64,000 nt of DNA from Priestia megaterium (GCF_023824195.1 NZ_CP085442.1:4921501-4985500); one strand, 5' to 3'. Shown: positions 47,933 to 56,712, counted from the first letter of the stretch. Translations and numbers: made by a program. Notes: generated by a model not told the origin, from the letters alone.

Positions 47933-49417
47933 TTGGAACAAACACTTACGCTTGAAAAAATGCACATAAACGGCGAATGGGTTGAAGCACGCAGCGGCGA
48001 GAAAAGAGAAATTATAAATCCTTTTAATCAAGAGGTTATCGCTGTCGTTACAGAAGGAAATCGTGCTGATACTGTAGAAGCTATTGAAGCAGCTAGAAAA
48101 GCTTTTGATGCAGGTGAATGGTCTAAATTTACAGCGGCCCAAAGAGGTTCTTTACTATTTAAAGTAGCGGAAGAAATTCGTAATGATCGTGAAGAACTCG
48201 CTAAACTTGAAACCTTAAATACTGGAAAAACCCTCGTTGAAAGCCTGGCAGACATGGATGGAATTGCTGATGTCTTTCAATACTATGCTGGATTAGCAGA
48301 TAAAGATGGTGGACAGATGATTGAGTCACCTAATCCCGATTCTGTTAGCCGCGTTGTCCGCGAACCTGTAGGTGTATGCAGCCAAATTACTCCTTGGAAT
48401 TACCCTTTATTGCAAGCCTCTTGGAAATTGGCTCCGGCACTTGCTGCTGGGAATACAATTGTTATTAAACCAAGCGAAATCACCCCTTTAACAACTATTC
48501 ATATGATGAAAATTTTTGAAAGAGTTAGCTTTCCAGCAGGCGTCATTAACATTGTACTCGGCCCGGGTGCGACCGTTGGACAAGAAATGGCAGAAAGTCA
48601 CTTAGTAGATTTAGTTTCCTTTACAGGTGGCGGTGTATCTGGCCGTAAAGTCATGCAGGCTGCCGCAGGCAACTTTAAAAAAATTGCTCTTGAACTCGGT
48701 GGGAAAAATCCGAATATCGTCTTTGCTGACGCTGACTTTGACACTGCGGTTGACTATGCATTAAATGCGGTCTTCTTTCATGCCGGTCAAGTTTGTTCAG
48801 CTGGTGCGAGATTACTCGTTCAAGATGATATTCACGATAAATTTGTTTCAGCAGTTATTGAACAAGCCAAAAAAATTAAGCTAGGGGACGGCATGGATGA
48901 AGCCACTCAAATGGGACCCGTTATCTCAAAAGAACACCTAGCTAAAGTGGAACATTACATTGAGCTTGGCAAACAAGAAGGTGCTTCTCTTGTTTTAGGC
49001 GGCAAGCGTCCAACTCAGGACTCTTTACAAAAAGGCTTATTTATCGAACCAACTATTTTTACAAACTGTCATGGGGATATGAAAGTTGTCCAAGAAGAGT
49101 CATTCGGTCCGATTATGACAATTGAGCGCTTCAGCACTGAAGAAGAAGCGGTATCACTTGCTAACGATACAATCTATGGATTAGCTGGAGCTGTTTGGAC
49201 ACGTGATATGAATCGAGCTGAACGTGTAGTGAAAGCACTCCGTATGGGAACAACTTGGATTAACGATTATCATCCCTACTTCCCGCAGGCTCCTTGGGGA
49301 GGTTATAAGCAATCTGGGATTGGACGAGAGCTTAGCCATATCGGGCTAGAAGAATATACGGAAATTAAACATATTTACACGAATACAAATCCACAGCCAA
49401 TGCGCTGGTTTCAATAA
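47933..49417 (+). CDS. gbsA: glycine betaine aldehyde dehydrogenase GbsA
   Basis: Oxidises glycine betaine aldehyde to the osmoprotectant glycine betaine, NAD-dependent. The aldehyde dehydrogenase fold is complete: PWNYPLLQASWKLAPALAAGNT, SFTGG, the base in ELGGKNPNI and nucleophile in GQVCSAGARL. TTG 47933 (494 residues) lies 9 nt from GGAGG; an ATG two codons earlier is only 3 nt away. First gene of gbsAB; the partner alcohol dehydrogenase and the regulator gbsR follow. Confidence 0.95.
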   Translation: MEQTLTLEKMHINGEWVEARSGEKREIINPFNQEVIAVVTEGNRADTVEAIEAARKAFDAGEWSKFTAAQRGSLLFKVAEEIRNDREELAKLETLNTGKTLVESLADMDGIADVFQYYAGLADKDGGQMIESPNPDSVSRVVREPVGVCSQITPWNYPLLQASWKLAPALAAGNTIVIKPSEITPLTTIHMMKIFERVSFPAGVINIVLGPGATVGQEMAESHLVDLVSFTGGGVSGRKVMQAAAGNFKKIALELGGKNPNIVFADADFDTAVDYALNAVFFHAGQVCSAGARLLVQDDIHDKFVSAVIEQAKKIKLGDGMDEATQMGPVISKEHLAKVEHYIELGKQEGASLVLGGKRPTQDSLQKGLFIEPTIFTNCHGDMKVVQEESFGPIMTIERFSTEEEAVSLANDTIYGLAGAVWTRDMNRAERVVKALRMGTTWINDYHPYFPQAPWGGYKQSGIGRELSHIGLEEYTEIKHIYTNTNPQPMRWFQ

Positions 49418-49438
49418 AAATTAAGGGGGAATTTAAAG

Positions 49439-50641
49439 ATGTTTATGCGATTTGAAAGAATGGAACGTTTAAAAAGTTTTGAGATGCCAACGGTTGTAAA
49501 ACATGGAATTGGTGCTGTAAAACACACTGGAGAGGAAGTTAAAAATCTAGGTGTATCTAAAGTTTTATTGGTAACAGACCCAGGTGTAAAGAAAGTAGGT
49601 TTAGCAGATCCTGTAATCGCTAGTTTAAAAGAAGCGGACGTAGACGTTATTCTATTTGACCAAGTAGAAGCCAACCCTTCTATTCATGTAGTAGCGGACG
49701 GCACAAAAATGTACAAAGAAAATGAATGCAACGGACTAGTAGCTGTTGGGGGCGGAAGTTCAATGGATACGGCAAAAGCTATTGGTGTAGAAGTAGCCCA
49801 TAATGCTCCCGTCTTAGATTATGAAGCAGCTGAAGGGAAAAAACCTTTAACAAAACGTATTCCTCCTTTAACAACAATCCCTACAACTGCGGGTACAGGA
49901 AGTGAAGTCACACAATGGGCCGTCATTACGGATCCTGTTCGTGAGTTTAAATTTAATACAGGTGGACCTTTAATTGCTGCTCACTTAACAATTATTGATC
50001 CAGAACTGCACGTATCTATGCCTTCACATATTACGGCCGGTACAGGAATTGACGCATTAGCTCATGCAATTGAATGTTATACATGCCACTTTGCACAACC
50101 AATGACAGACTCTGTTGCTTTATTGGCTATTGAGTACGTTGGAAAATACTTACGACGTGCAGTTGCAAATGGACAGGACATCGAAGCACGCTATGGAATG
50201 GCGCATGCAGCTATGCTTGCTGGCCTTTCATATGGAAGTGAATCTGCAGGAGCAGCCCACGCGATGGCTCAAACATTAGGAGGCATTTATCCAATTGCCC
50301 ATGGCCCTTGCGTAGCAGCAATGCTAGGTCCTGTAATGGAATATAACTGGATGGGTGAGCCTGAAAAATTTGCGCGCATAGCTCAAGCTTTAGGAGTTAA
50401 TACACATGAATTAACTCTTGAAGAAGCAGCTCAAGCAGCTGTTCGTGAAGTATATCAACTAGTTAAAGATGTACAAATCCCTTCTTTAGAAGAACAAGGT
50501 GTTCCAAAAGAAGCGGTTTCTCGCTTAGCTCAAGAAGCATTTAATGATCCACAAACAGTTGGTAACCCTCGTGATTTAACTGTAAAAAGTTACGAATGGA
50601 TTTATAACCGCTGTTTTGAAGCTACGCCATTAACCGTATAA
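49439..50641 (+). CDS. gbsB: choline dehydrogenase, iron-dependent alcohol dehydrogenase type, GbsB
   Basis: Oxidises choline to glycine betaine aldehyde, feeding GbsA. The 400-residue group-III dehydrogenase has the NAD-binding GGGSSMDTAKAI and metal-ligand segments DALAHAIECYTCHFAQPMTDS, AGAAHAMAQTLGG and IAHGPCVAAML. GGGGG lies 9 nt before the ATG, and the gene begins 21 nt after gbsA. A strong terminator follows. Confidence 0.94.
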   Translation: MFMRFERMERLKSFEMPTVVKHGIGAVKHTGEEVKNLGVSKVLLVTDPGVKKVGLADPVIASLKEADVDVILFDQVEANPSIHVVADGTKMYKENECNGLVAVGGGSSMDTAKAIGVEVAHNAPVLDYEAAEGKKPLTKRIPPLTTIPTTAGTGSEVTQWAVITDPVREFKFNTGGPLIAAHLTIIDPELHVSMPSHITAGTGIDALAHAIECYTCHFAQPMTDSVALLAIEYVGKYLRRAVANGQDIEARYGMAHAAMLAGLSYGSESAGAAHAMAQTLGGIYPIAHGPCVAAMLGPVMEYNWMGEPEKFARIAQALGVNTHELTLEEAAQAAVREVYQLVKDVQIPSLEEQGVPKEAVSRLAQEAFNDPQTVGNPRDLTVKSYEWIYNRCFEATPLTV

Positions 50642-50648
50642 AAATGAT

Positions 50649-50681
50649 AAAAAGGCTGTTGATTTTTCAACAGCCTTTTTT
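50649..50681. terminator. bidirectional terminator between gbsB and gbsR
   Basis: AAAAAGGCTGTTG and CAACAGCCTTTTT across a T-rich loop; serves gbsB and the convergent gbsR. Confidence 0.93.
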
Positions 50682-50683
50682 AT

Positions 50684-51238
50684 TTACTCTTTCGCTAATT
50701 CTTCATTTAAAATATCGATGATTCTTCGGTCGTCAAAAACTTTCACTACTTTTTTTAAGAAATGATAATACTGTTTTGACTCTATAATCTGCGCTAAATT
50801 ACGCTTTGCTTTTACTGCGATCTCCTCAGGCACATCTTCATCATTTAAAAGAATCTGCAGCTTGTTTTCCGCTTCTTCGATTGCCTCTAAGTTAACTGAA
50901 ATTTCTCTTTGCCACTTCTTACAGAAAAATGAAAAAAAGGACTTAGAAAAATCTTTTTCTGCTTCATATAAGTCTTTTCGAACACCTTTTTTCCACACTT
51001 TGTGGACCATATCAATATTTTGCAGTGAACGAATGGATGTACTCATCGTTGGTTTACTCATACCCAATTCTTCACTCATTTGATCTAATGTAACAGGCTC
51101 ATCCATAAAATAAAGCATGCCATACAGCCTTCCTACTGAAGGTGTGACACCATATAAATCCATTGTATCAGCTAAAGCGCTGACAACCACATCTTCTGCT
51201 TCTTTTAATAAATCATGATACTCTTGAACATCACTCAT
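50684..51238 (-). CDS. gbsR: choline-sensing repressor GbsR
   Basis: MarR-like repressor that in B. subtilis responds to choline and controls gbsAB and choline uptake. 184 residues; the winged helix is visible at MYGVTPSVGRLYGMLYF-type positions (about 30-85, with LDQMSEELGMSKPTMSTSIRSL), followed by a helical effector/dimer region. Here gbsR lies downstream of and convergent with gbsB, whereas in B. subtilis it is upstream of gbsA. Its own promoter overlaps a long inverted repeat, suggesting autorepression. Confidence 0.92.
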   Translation of the reverse strand: MSDVQEYHDLLKEAEDVVVSALADTMDLYGVTPSVGRLYGMLYFMDEPVTLDQMSEELGMSKPTMSTSIRSLQNIDMVHKVWKKGVRKDLYEAEKDFSKSFFSFFCKKWQREISVNLEAIEEAENKLQILLNDEDVPEEIAVKAKRNLAQIIESKQYYHFLKKVVKVFDDRRIIDILNEELAKE

Positions 51239-51253
51239 TTACTCTTCTCCTCT

Positions 51254-51291
51254 TTTGTTAAATTTATTTGAATTATACTTAATAAATTTAA
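51254..51291 (-). promoter_or_regulatory. gbsR promoter with overlapping inverted repeat
   Basis: Arms TTAAATTTATT (51258-51268) and AATAAATTTAA (51281-51291) flank a minus-strand TATAAT (51272-51277). One arm continues into the 14-bp motif TTTGTTAAATTTAT, identical (in complement) to that in the gbsA leader. Confidence 0.55.
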
Positions 51292-51341
51292 TGATACACG
51301 ATAAAAAGGAAAAAAACAGAAATTCAGTTCAATTTTTTGAT

Positions 51342-51375
51342 AAAAAAGAAGCCTTCTCTTAAAGAGAAAGGCTTA
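51342..51375 (-). terminator. terminator after csrA
   Basis: AAGCCTTTCTC / GAGAAGGCTT stem with one bulge, then CTTTTTTA on the minus strand. It marks the end of the fliW-csrA message; hag, normally next, is not there. Confidence 0.82.
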
Positions 51376-51464
51376 AGACATAGTGGGGAATACTATATGT
51401 TTATCTTTCCCGATTTAGATATTATTTATACCGTATATTTTTGATTATTTTCAAACTGATCGTT

Positions 51465-51695
51465 TTATTTCTTTTTCGGTAATTGTTTCAGCATATCAAT
51501 AGCATGTAATGTAATTTGAGAAGCACTTTTATTTTCGTTACGTATTTCTTCATAAACCTCTTGTCTATGAATATCTACAGACTTTGGAGCTTGAATTCCT
51601 AACTTTACTTGATCACCATTAACTGCAAGGACGGTCACTTCAATTTCATCACCTATTTTGATTGTTTCATTTAACTTTCGAGTTAAAACAAGCAT
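51465..51695 (-). CDS. csrA: carbon storage regulator CsrA
   Basis: 76-residue RNA-binding dimer that in Bacillus represses translation of flagellin and is antagonised by FliW. The canonical start [17 protein letters not shown] and the RNA-contact segment near HRQEVYEEI are intact. It follows fliW by 24 nt. Its main known target, hag, is absent from the adjoining position. Confidence 0.96.
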   Translation of the reverse strand: MLVLTRKLNETIKIGDEIEVTVLAVNGDQVKLGIQAPKSVDIHRQEVYEEIRNENKSASQITLHAIDMLKQLPKKK

Positions 51696-51719
51696 GGACT
51701 CACTCCTTATCTCTTCCTC

Positions 51720-52142
51720 TTACTCAAATAACCTGTGCTTCGTTTCGTAAGCTGTATTCATTAAAATCACTTGCTTAGCAAGCTGTTGTTTTGTATTAAT
51801 AATAACAGGAGCCTGCAAATTAGCCGTTATCTTTTCCACAGAATCTGACATCGTAAGCAATACGTAAACAGCTGCATCTTCCGCTTGTTGTAATTGAAGC
51901 TTTTCGATTTCCTGAGGTTCTAGTTGAAAATCATAATCTAAAAAAAACTGAAATGGATCCGTGATAATAAAAGCTAATTCTTTGGTTTGAATAGACTGCA
52001 TAACTTGGAAAGCTTCGGCTTCCGGAAGTGGTAAAATAACAAATTCAGTTTCTTCCAAAAAACCTGGAATCCCTTGATTGAATGTCAGTGTTTGCTGATT
52101 ATCTATTTCTATATCTCCATGATAGCTTGTTGAAATTTTCAT
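51720..52142 (-). CDS. fliW: flagellar assembly factor FliW
   Basis: 140-residue protein that binds flagellin or CsrA and so adjusts flagellin translation. Characteristic segments are the N-terminal ISTSYHGDIEID with FNQGIPGFLE, and ITDPFQFFLDYDF. The order flgL-fliW-csrA is as in B. subtilis except that yviE is missing between flgL and fliW. Confidence 0.94.
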   Translation of the reverse strand: MKISTSYHGDIEIDNQQTLTFNQGIPGFLEETEFVILPLPEAEAFQVMQSIQTKELAFIITDPFQFFLDYDFQLEPQEIEKLQLQQAEDAAVYVLLTMSDSVEKITANLQAPVIINTKQQLAKQVILMNTAYETKHRLFE

Positions 52143-52193
52143 CTCATCACACCTTTGCTAATTGATTTTTTCTTGTTATCTTTTTTCATTGTA

Positions 52194-52226
52194 AAAAAGT
52201 TCCTTCTGTCTAGAAGGAACTTTTTA
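52194..52226 (-). terminator. terminator at the flgL end
   Basis: AAAAAGTTCCTTCT / AGAAGGAACTTTTT across a 4-nt loop with U-run on the minus strand, overlapping the flgL stop codon. Confidence 0.9.
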
Positions 52227-53103
52227 ACGCAAGAAATCTAGCAGCGTAGGCTGAATAATTTGAGCACCTACTCCCAAAGCAGCACGATGCACGCTTTCTT
52301 GTACGGTTAAATCCGTAATGACTTTTTCAATATCTGCATCTTCATTATTTGAAAGCATCTTAGTAGCCGTAATTTCCTGTGAATCAAGGCGGTTTTCAAT
52401 CAACTCAAGCCGATTGCTCCTTGCTCCCAATTCAGATCGCTCTGCTAATAGCGTAGACAGCTGCGTGTCTACCTGTGTAGAGAGATCTTTTAGTGAGTTT
52501 ACATCGTTTTGTTCAAAAGCTGTTTGAACATTGTTCATTAAGTCGAATGCACCTTGTCCAAAAATGTTTTCAGGATGAATATTGACTCTCAGCTGGATAC
52601 CTTTTGATACTTCAACTGAAAAAGGATCCAGGTTAATATTCGATTCTATCATACCGGTTGCATTCTCACTTATAGGCGGTGCTCCTACATTTACACCGTT
52701 AAAGATATAGTTTCCTGCCACCTGCGTATTGCCTACTTGCATATAATCCAGCTTTAACTGTTCAATTTCACGTGCAATCGCTTGGCGGTCATCACTTTCA
52801 TTCGTACCGTTTAACCCTTGCACGACCAGCTCTTTAGTGCGCTGAAGAATGGAATTGACTTGTTCAAGTCCTGATTCTGAACTATCAAACCAAGACTGGG
52901 CTTCTGTTAAATTACGTTTATATTGATTTACTTCAGAAAGATTAGAACGATAAGCCATTCCTTTAGTAGCCACTACCGGGTCATCCGAAGGACGAGTAAT
53001 TTTCTTTCCCGTTGATAATTGGTTTTGAAGTGTTTTCAGCTTAATAGCTATTGCTAATCTGTTTTAACGAATTAACCGCTAACATTCCTTGTGTGACACG
53101 CAT
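52224..53103 (-). pseudogene. flgL: flgL, hook-filament junction protein, frameshifted
   Basis: FlgL would link the hook to the filament. From ATG 53103 the frame encodes a normal FlgL N terminus (MRVTQGMLAVNSLKQISNSY) and then meets TAA at 53043-53041. Reading one frame over from that point restores FlgL (KLKTLQNQLSTGKKI, RPSDDPVVATKGMAYRSNL) up to the normal C terminus. The expected SYS-KL junction suggests loss of 2 nt (or gain of 1). The ribosome site GGAGGAAGG is intact. Unless this is a sequence error, only a 20-residue stub is made; no slippery site suggests programmed shifting. Confidence 0.9.
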
Positions 53104-53105
53104 CT

Positions 53106-54629
53106 TTACCTTCCTCCAGTTCCAAGACCGTTTACAATTTTATCAAGCATTTCATCAATCATAGTCACCATACGGGCACTAGCGTTATATGCATGCTGAA
53201 ACTGAATCATATTGGTCATCTCTTCATCTAATGAAACTGCACTGGTAGACTGGCGCCTTTGCTCCACAGCTCCCTGGAGAGTTTCTGAATTACTTTTTAA
53301 GCGATTAGCTTGTTGGGCATCTACTGACATTTGGCCAATGACAGATTGATAAAAGCCATCTAATGAAACATCTCCGTTCCCGGAATTAATAAGCACCTTT
53401 TGACGAAATTGAGACAATAGCTGAGCATTTTGTCCATCTCCTTTGCGGCCAGTTCCATCATCCCCAGAAGAGGCCGAAGAAGCGGCAGCAATATTGTTTG
53501 TGTTTTGTTTAATTTTATCAGCAATAACAATTCCAGTTGCAGCTCCTTCTTTCTGAGAAATCTCATTAAAAAAGGACATACCAGTATCACCATCTAGCGT
53601 GACACCTTGTTGGTGCTTATCATTAAACCAGTTTACGAATTCATATGCCATTTCATCTAAATCATCAATCATTGAAGCGTAAACACCTGTTTTTTTACCG
53701 CTATTATCCATATATCCAGAAGCCTCAATTAACCCTTTAAGTTTTCCTTGAGGAAATGACTCAGGGTTCCGTATCTCATCCCCTATATGAATTTCCGTCA
53801 CATAGGAATCTTAATTTGTTGTCAAACTGATGGCATTTACTTGATGAGTTTTCCCATCTAAAAGAGTAAGAGGGCCTTGAGACGTTTGAAGCTGAACCGT
53901 TACCACTCCTTCTGACGTTGCAGAAGCGTTCCCGCTGCTTTTTGTATACTCTAAAAAAACCGGCATAAATTTAGAAATCTCATCTAGCAACCGATCTCTT
54001 TCATCATACAAATCATTAGGCAAATAGCCATTCGGTTCTACGTTTTGTATTTGTTGGTTCACATTATTTATTTGCTCTAGCAAAGAATTCACTTGTGTTA
54101 CGGCTACGTCACGCTCGTTTTGTAAATCACCTTGAATCGTTTTTAAAGAAGTAGATAAATAAGAGAAAGTATCGCCTACTGCTTCAGCTCGTTCAATCAT
54201 AACAGACCTGGTTCCTGCTTCTGAAGGGTGTGAAGCTAAATCTTGAATGGACTCAAAGAATTGATTAAAAACAGCTGAAAGTCCATCTTCAGTAGGTTCA
54301 TTCATAATTTCCTCCATTTTTTCAAGAGCACCAGCGCGTGTATCCCAATACCCCACTTTAATGGTTTCATCTCGATACTGGGTATCTAAAAATGTATCAC
54401 GTATTCGCTCTACCGTGCTGGCTTCTACTCCCATTCCTATTTGACCCGCAGTTCCAGTCTGATTCATCCCTGGGGCTGGATAGGCTGGGAACGTTTCTAA
54501 ACTTACTCGCTGACGCGTATAGCCCGGCGTATTTGCATTAGATACGTTATGGCCAATCGTGTAAAGAGTCGCTTGTTGGGCGTCCATTCCTCGTTTAGCC
54601 ACCTGCAAACCATGAAATGTTGAACTCAT
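53106..54629 (-). pseudogene. flgK: flgK, hook-filament junction protein, with in-frame stop
   Basis: FlgK forms the first junction zone on the hook. The frame from ATG 54629 starts normally (HGLQVAKRGMDAQQATLYTIG, HNVSNANTPGYTRQRVS) but has TAA at codon 273 (53813-53811). The same frame stays open afterwards and ends with the normal FlgK C terminus (NMIQFQHAYNASARMVTMID). Total length with the stop ignored is 507 residues, the usual size, so a single base change of a sense codon is likely. A GTG nine nt downstream could restart a 231-residue fragment lacking the N-terminal export and assembly region. Confidence 0.9.
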
Positions 54630-54647
54630 TCTGCTTTCCTCCGTTCT

Positions 54648-55115
54648 TTATGCCTTCGAATTAAAAATAGAGTTGGACTGAAACGATCTATTATTTGTTT
54701 TTGTGTAATTGAACGAATCCTCTCGTTTCGATGGAACAAGAAGGTCTAGTTCGGTATGAATCAGCTGCAAAGACTGTGTGAGCAGCTGATTGTTTAAGTC
54801 ATTTGCATACTTTATATCTTGAATTATATCTATTAGCTGTTTTTGAAAGGGTATCAAGATGGAGTATTCAGAGAATGAGCCTGCTATTTCTTCAATGGAG
54901 TGAGCAGCATGTCCGCTTTTTTCCATCGCTTCTATACGTTTTGTTTCCAATGCAGAAATAGCAGCTATATGAGATTGCTCTTTTTGTAAAGAAGCCGTCA
55001 ATGCCTTTACATCTTGTTTAATAATAAAATTCGTTTTCTCTTTAACAATGACAGACAAACTTTTGTGAAGCGTTACTTGTTTTTCTAGTATCGTTTGAAT
55101 TTCTTGCACGTTCAA
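54648..55115 (-). CDS. flgN: FlgN-type export chaperone
   Basis: 155-residue helical protein matching FlgN/YvyG, the chaperone for the junction proteins FlgK and FlgL. Long amphipathic helices (IQTILEKQVTLHKSLSVIV; IKQDVKALTASLQKEQSHI) with a C-terminal client-binding stretch. Start TTG at 55115, 10 nt from AAAGGA. Located between flgM and flgK as in B. subtilis. It is intact although both clients are broken. Confidence 0.87.
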   Translation of the reverse strand: MNVQEIQTILEKQVTLHKSLSVIVKEKTNFIIKQDVKALTASLQKEQSHIAAISALETKRIEAMEKSGHAAHSIEEIAGSFSEYSILIPFQKQLIDIIQDIKYANDLNNQLLTQSLQLIHTELDLLVPSKREDSFNYTKTNNRSFQSNSIFNSKA

Positions 55116-55130
55116 TCAATGTCAGTCCTT

Positions 55131-55385
55131 TTATTTTTTATAGAAATCTACAATACTTTTAGCAATTTCTTTTCCGTTAATTTCGTATGTTCCGCTGTTA
55201 ATTTGCTGTTTTAGTTTCTCCAATTTTTCAAGTCTTTCTGGAGATGGTTCATTTTCCTGAAGTTTCTTCGCCTCAGATGAAATATGAATCTGATCTTGTG
55301 GGTTTTTTTTAGAGACCTGTTCTGTTTTTTCTGATTGTTTTTTGTACGGATTTATTCCAAATAAGTTCGATGGATTAATCTTCAT
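55131..55385 (-). CDS. flgM: anti-sigma-D factor FlgM
   Basis: 84-residue protein that holds SigD inactive until the hook-basal body is complete. It begins MKINPSNLFGINPYKKQ and carries the FlgM C-terminal helices (RLEKLEKLKQQINSGTY and GKEIAKSIVDFYKK). The ATG at 55385 is 6 nt from AGAGGTG; the in-frame GTG three codons upstream overlaps that site. A sigma-D promoter lies just upstream, giving feedback control. Confidence 0.92.
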   Translation of the reverse strand: MKINPSNLFGINPYKKQSEKTEQVSKKNPQDQIHISSEAKKLQENEPSPERLEKLEKLKQQINSGTYEINGKEIAKSIVDFYKK

Positions 55386-55430
55386 CTCTCTCACCTCTTT
55401 TTATATTTGTATCCGTTATCTCTATTCATT

Positions 55431-55457
55431 ATATCGGAATTTCCACCTAAACCTTTA
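55431..55457 (-). promoter_or_regulatory. sigma-D promoter of flgM
   Basis: Minus strand TAAA, 15 nt, TCCGATAT; one mismatch to TAAA-N15-GCCGATAT. It is 45 nt before the flgM ATG. Confidence 0.88.
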
Positions 55458-55544
55458 GCATCGGCAAGGAAGTTGAGACCATTTTCACAGTCCACCTTAA
55501 ACATAGGTCTATAGATAGAGCATCTGCAAACGCTCAGCACACTT

Positions 55545-55958
55545 TTACTCTTTTTTCCTTTCGTTAGAACGATAGGTGGGACGCGTCGGCTCTTCATTTG
55601 AACGAATCATCTCACGATTATGCTTTTCTAACCCATGTTTAATTTCTTGAGAACATGAATTGCAAAGTTTCCCTTCTCGAATCTGAGCGTTGCATTGCAT
55701 GCATGGATAGCTTATATTTGGAAAGTTAGTTAGCACTAAGCGACCTTGTCGAATAAATTGATGAATTAACGAATCTGAAACGCCCGTTTCTTTCATCACT
55801 TCGTAAGTCGTTGCTGTACGATTTGCTCTTTTCTTCAAGAATGAAGAAACACGTTGAAATAGAGCTTCTTCTTTGTCAAAACATGATTTACATATGTTTA
55901 TTGATCCAATTTTTACAAATAAATGACCGCATTCCCTGCAATTATCTAACGTTCCCAT
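55545..55958 (-). CDS. yvyF: YvyF, zinc-ribbon protein of the flagellar operon
   Basis: 137-residue protein with two putative zinc ribbons (CRECG...CKSC and CMQCN...CNSC) around a helix-turn-helix-like centre (TTYEVMKETGVSDSLIHQFI). B. subtilis YvyF lies at the same place between comFC and flgM and is annotated only as a flagellar protein. GAGGAG precedes the ATG. No enzyme motif was seen; nucleic-acid binding is a guess. Confidence 0.85.
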   Translation of the reverse strand: MGTLDNCRECGHLFVKIGSINICKSCFDKEEALFQRVSSFLKKRANRTATTYEVMKETGVSDSLIHQFIRQGRLVLTNFPNISYPCMQCNAQIREGKLCNSCSQEIKHGLEKHNREMIRSNEEPTRPTYRSNERKKE

Positions 55959-56019
55959 ATTCGAAACTCCTCATTTGTTTTTTATTTTACTATCGGTCAA
56001 AGTTTCAAATTATACATCT

Positions 56020-56712
56020 TCATGCACGAATTAAAGTGAGCGAACGAACTGAACGTGCCCCAGCTTCCTGCAAACACTTTGCTGCTTGGCGCACGGTTGC
56101 TCCTGTTGTATAAATGTCATCAATCAAGAGAAATTCTTGATTCGTAACCATTGAAGAATCGACTACTTTAAATTCCAGCCTTTCTGTCAGCCGACTTCGC
56201 CTATTTTTCTTTGATTGCTTTGTTCCTGAACAACGAACAAGAGGCATTTCTATGTTGTCACTAATCAGTTCAGCTAGCGCTAAAGATTGGTTAAACCCTC
56301 TTTCGTATAATCTCTCGTCCGTTAAAGGTATAGGAACCAGTATAGCTTTTGGATTACATTCTTTTTTATAGAACTTATACCACTGCTCCTTGAATGCTTG
56401 GATAATTTCATAGTCTCCTTGAAATTTAAAACGTTCTATTATGCTTTGCATAAAATCATTGTACGTATAAAGAGAACGGTTAAAAAAAGATGCATCATTC
56501 CATTTCTGACAGTCCTTACATGTGTCTAGCTCATAATGAGAAGGAGCCAGGTCTGCAAGAGAGCGGCCGCACCCCCTGCAAATGCTACTGGTGATGATGG
56601 GACATCTTTGCAAGCAAACAGTGCAAATCCTGTCCGTTGAAGAAGGTTTTAACAATGACCTCCAATCGAAAGAAGAGACAAGAGGTTCAAAACAAATAAG
56701 ACATATTGTCAT
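56020..56712 (-). CDS. comFC: competence protein ComFC, phosphoribosyltransferase fold
   Basis: Late competence protein required for full transformation; works with the ComFA ATPase. The 230 residues contain an N-terminal four-cysteine zinc module (CLICF...CTVC and CRGCG...CKDC) and a PRTase signature LLIDDIYTTGATVRQAA (about 188-204). It overlaps comFA by 4 nt, and comFB, which lies between them in B. subtilis, is missing. Confidence 0.93.
   Translation of the reverse strand: MTICLICFEPLVSSFDWRSLLKPSSTDRICTVCLQRCPIITSSICRGCGRSLADLAPSHYELDTCKDCQKWNDASFFNRSLYTYNDFMQSIIERFKFQGDYEIIQAFKEQWYKFYKKECNPKAILVPIPLTDERLYERGFNQSLALAELISDNIEMPLVRCSGTKQSKKNRRSRLTERLEFKVVDSSMVTNQEFLLIDDIYTTGATVRQAAKCLQEAGARSVRSLTLIRA

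Noticed and set aside
53035..53050. programmed frameshifting in flgL
   Set aside because: No slippery heptamer, internal ribosome-like stimulator or downstream structure is visible, unlike prfB; a mutation or sequence error is simpler.
53799..53815. separate functional gene in the 3' part of flgK
   Set aside because: The downstream frame begins at a GTG without a ribosome site and is in phase with the upstream part; together they make one FlgK of normal length.
55391..55597. 68-codon minus-strand frame between yvyF and flgM
   Set aside because: It overlaps the yvyF end and runs through the sigma-D promoter of flgM; no ribosome site or homology seen.
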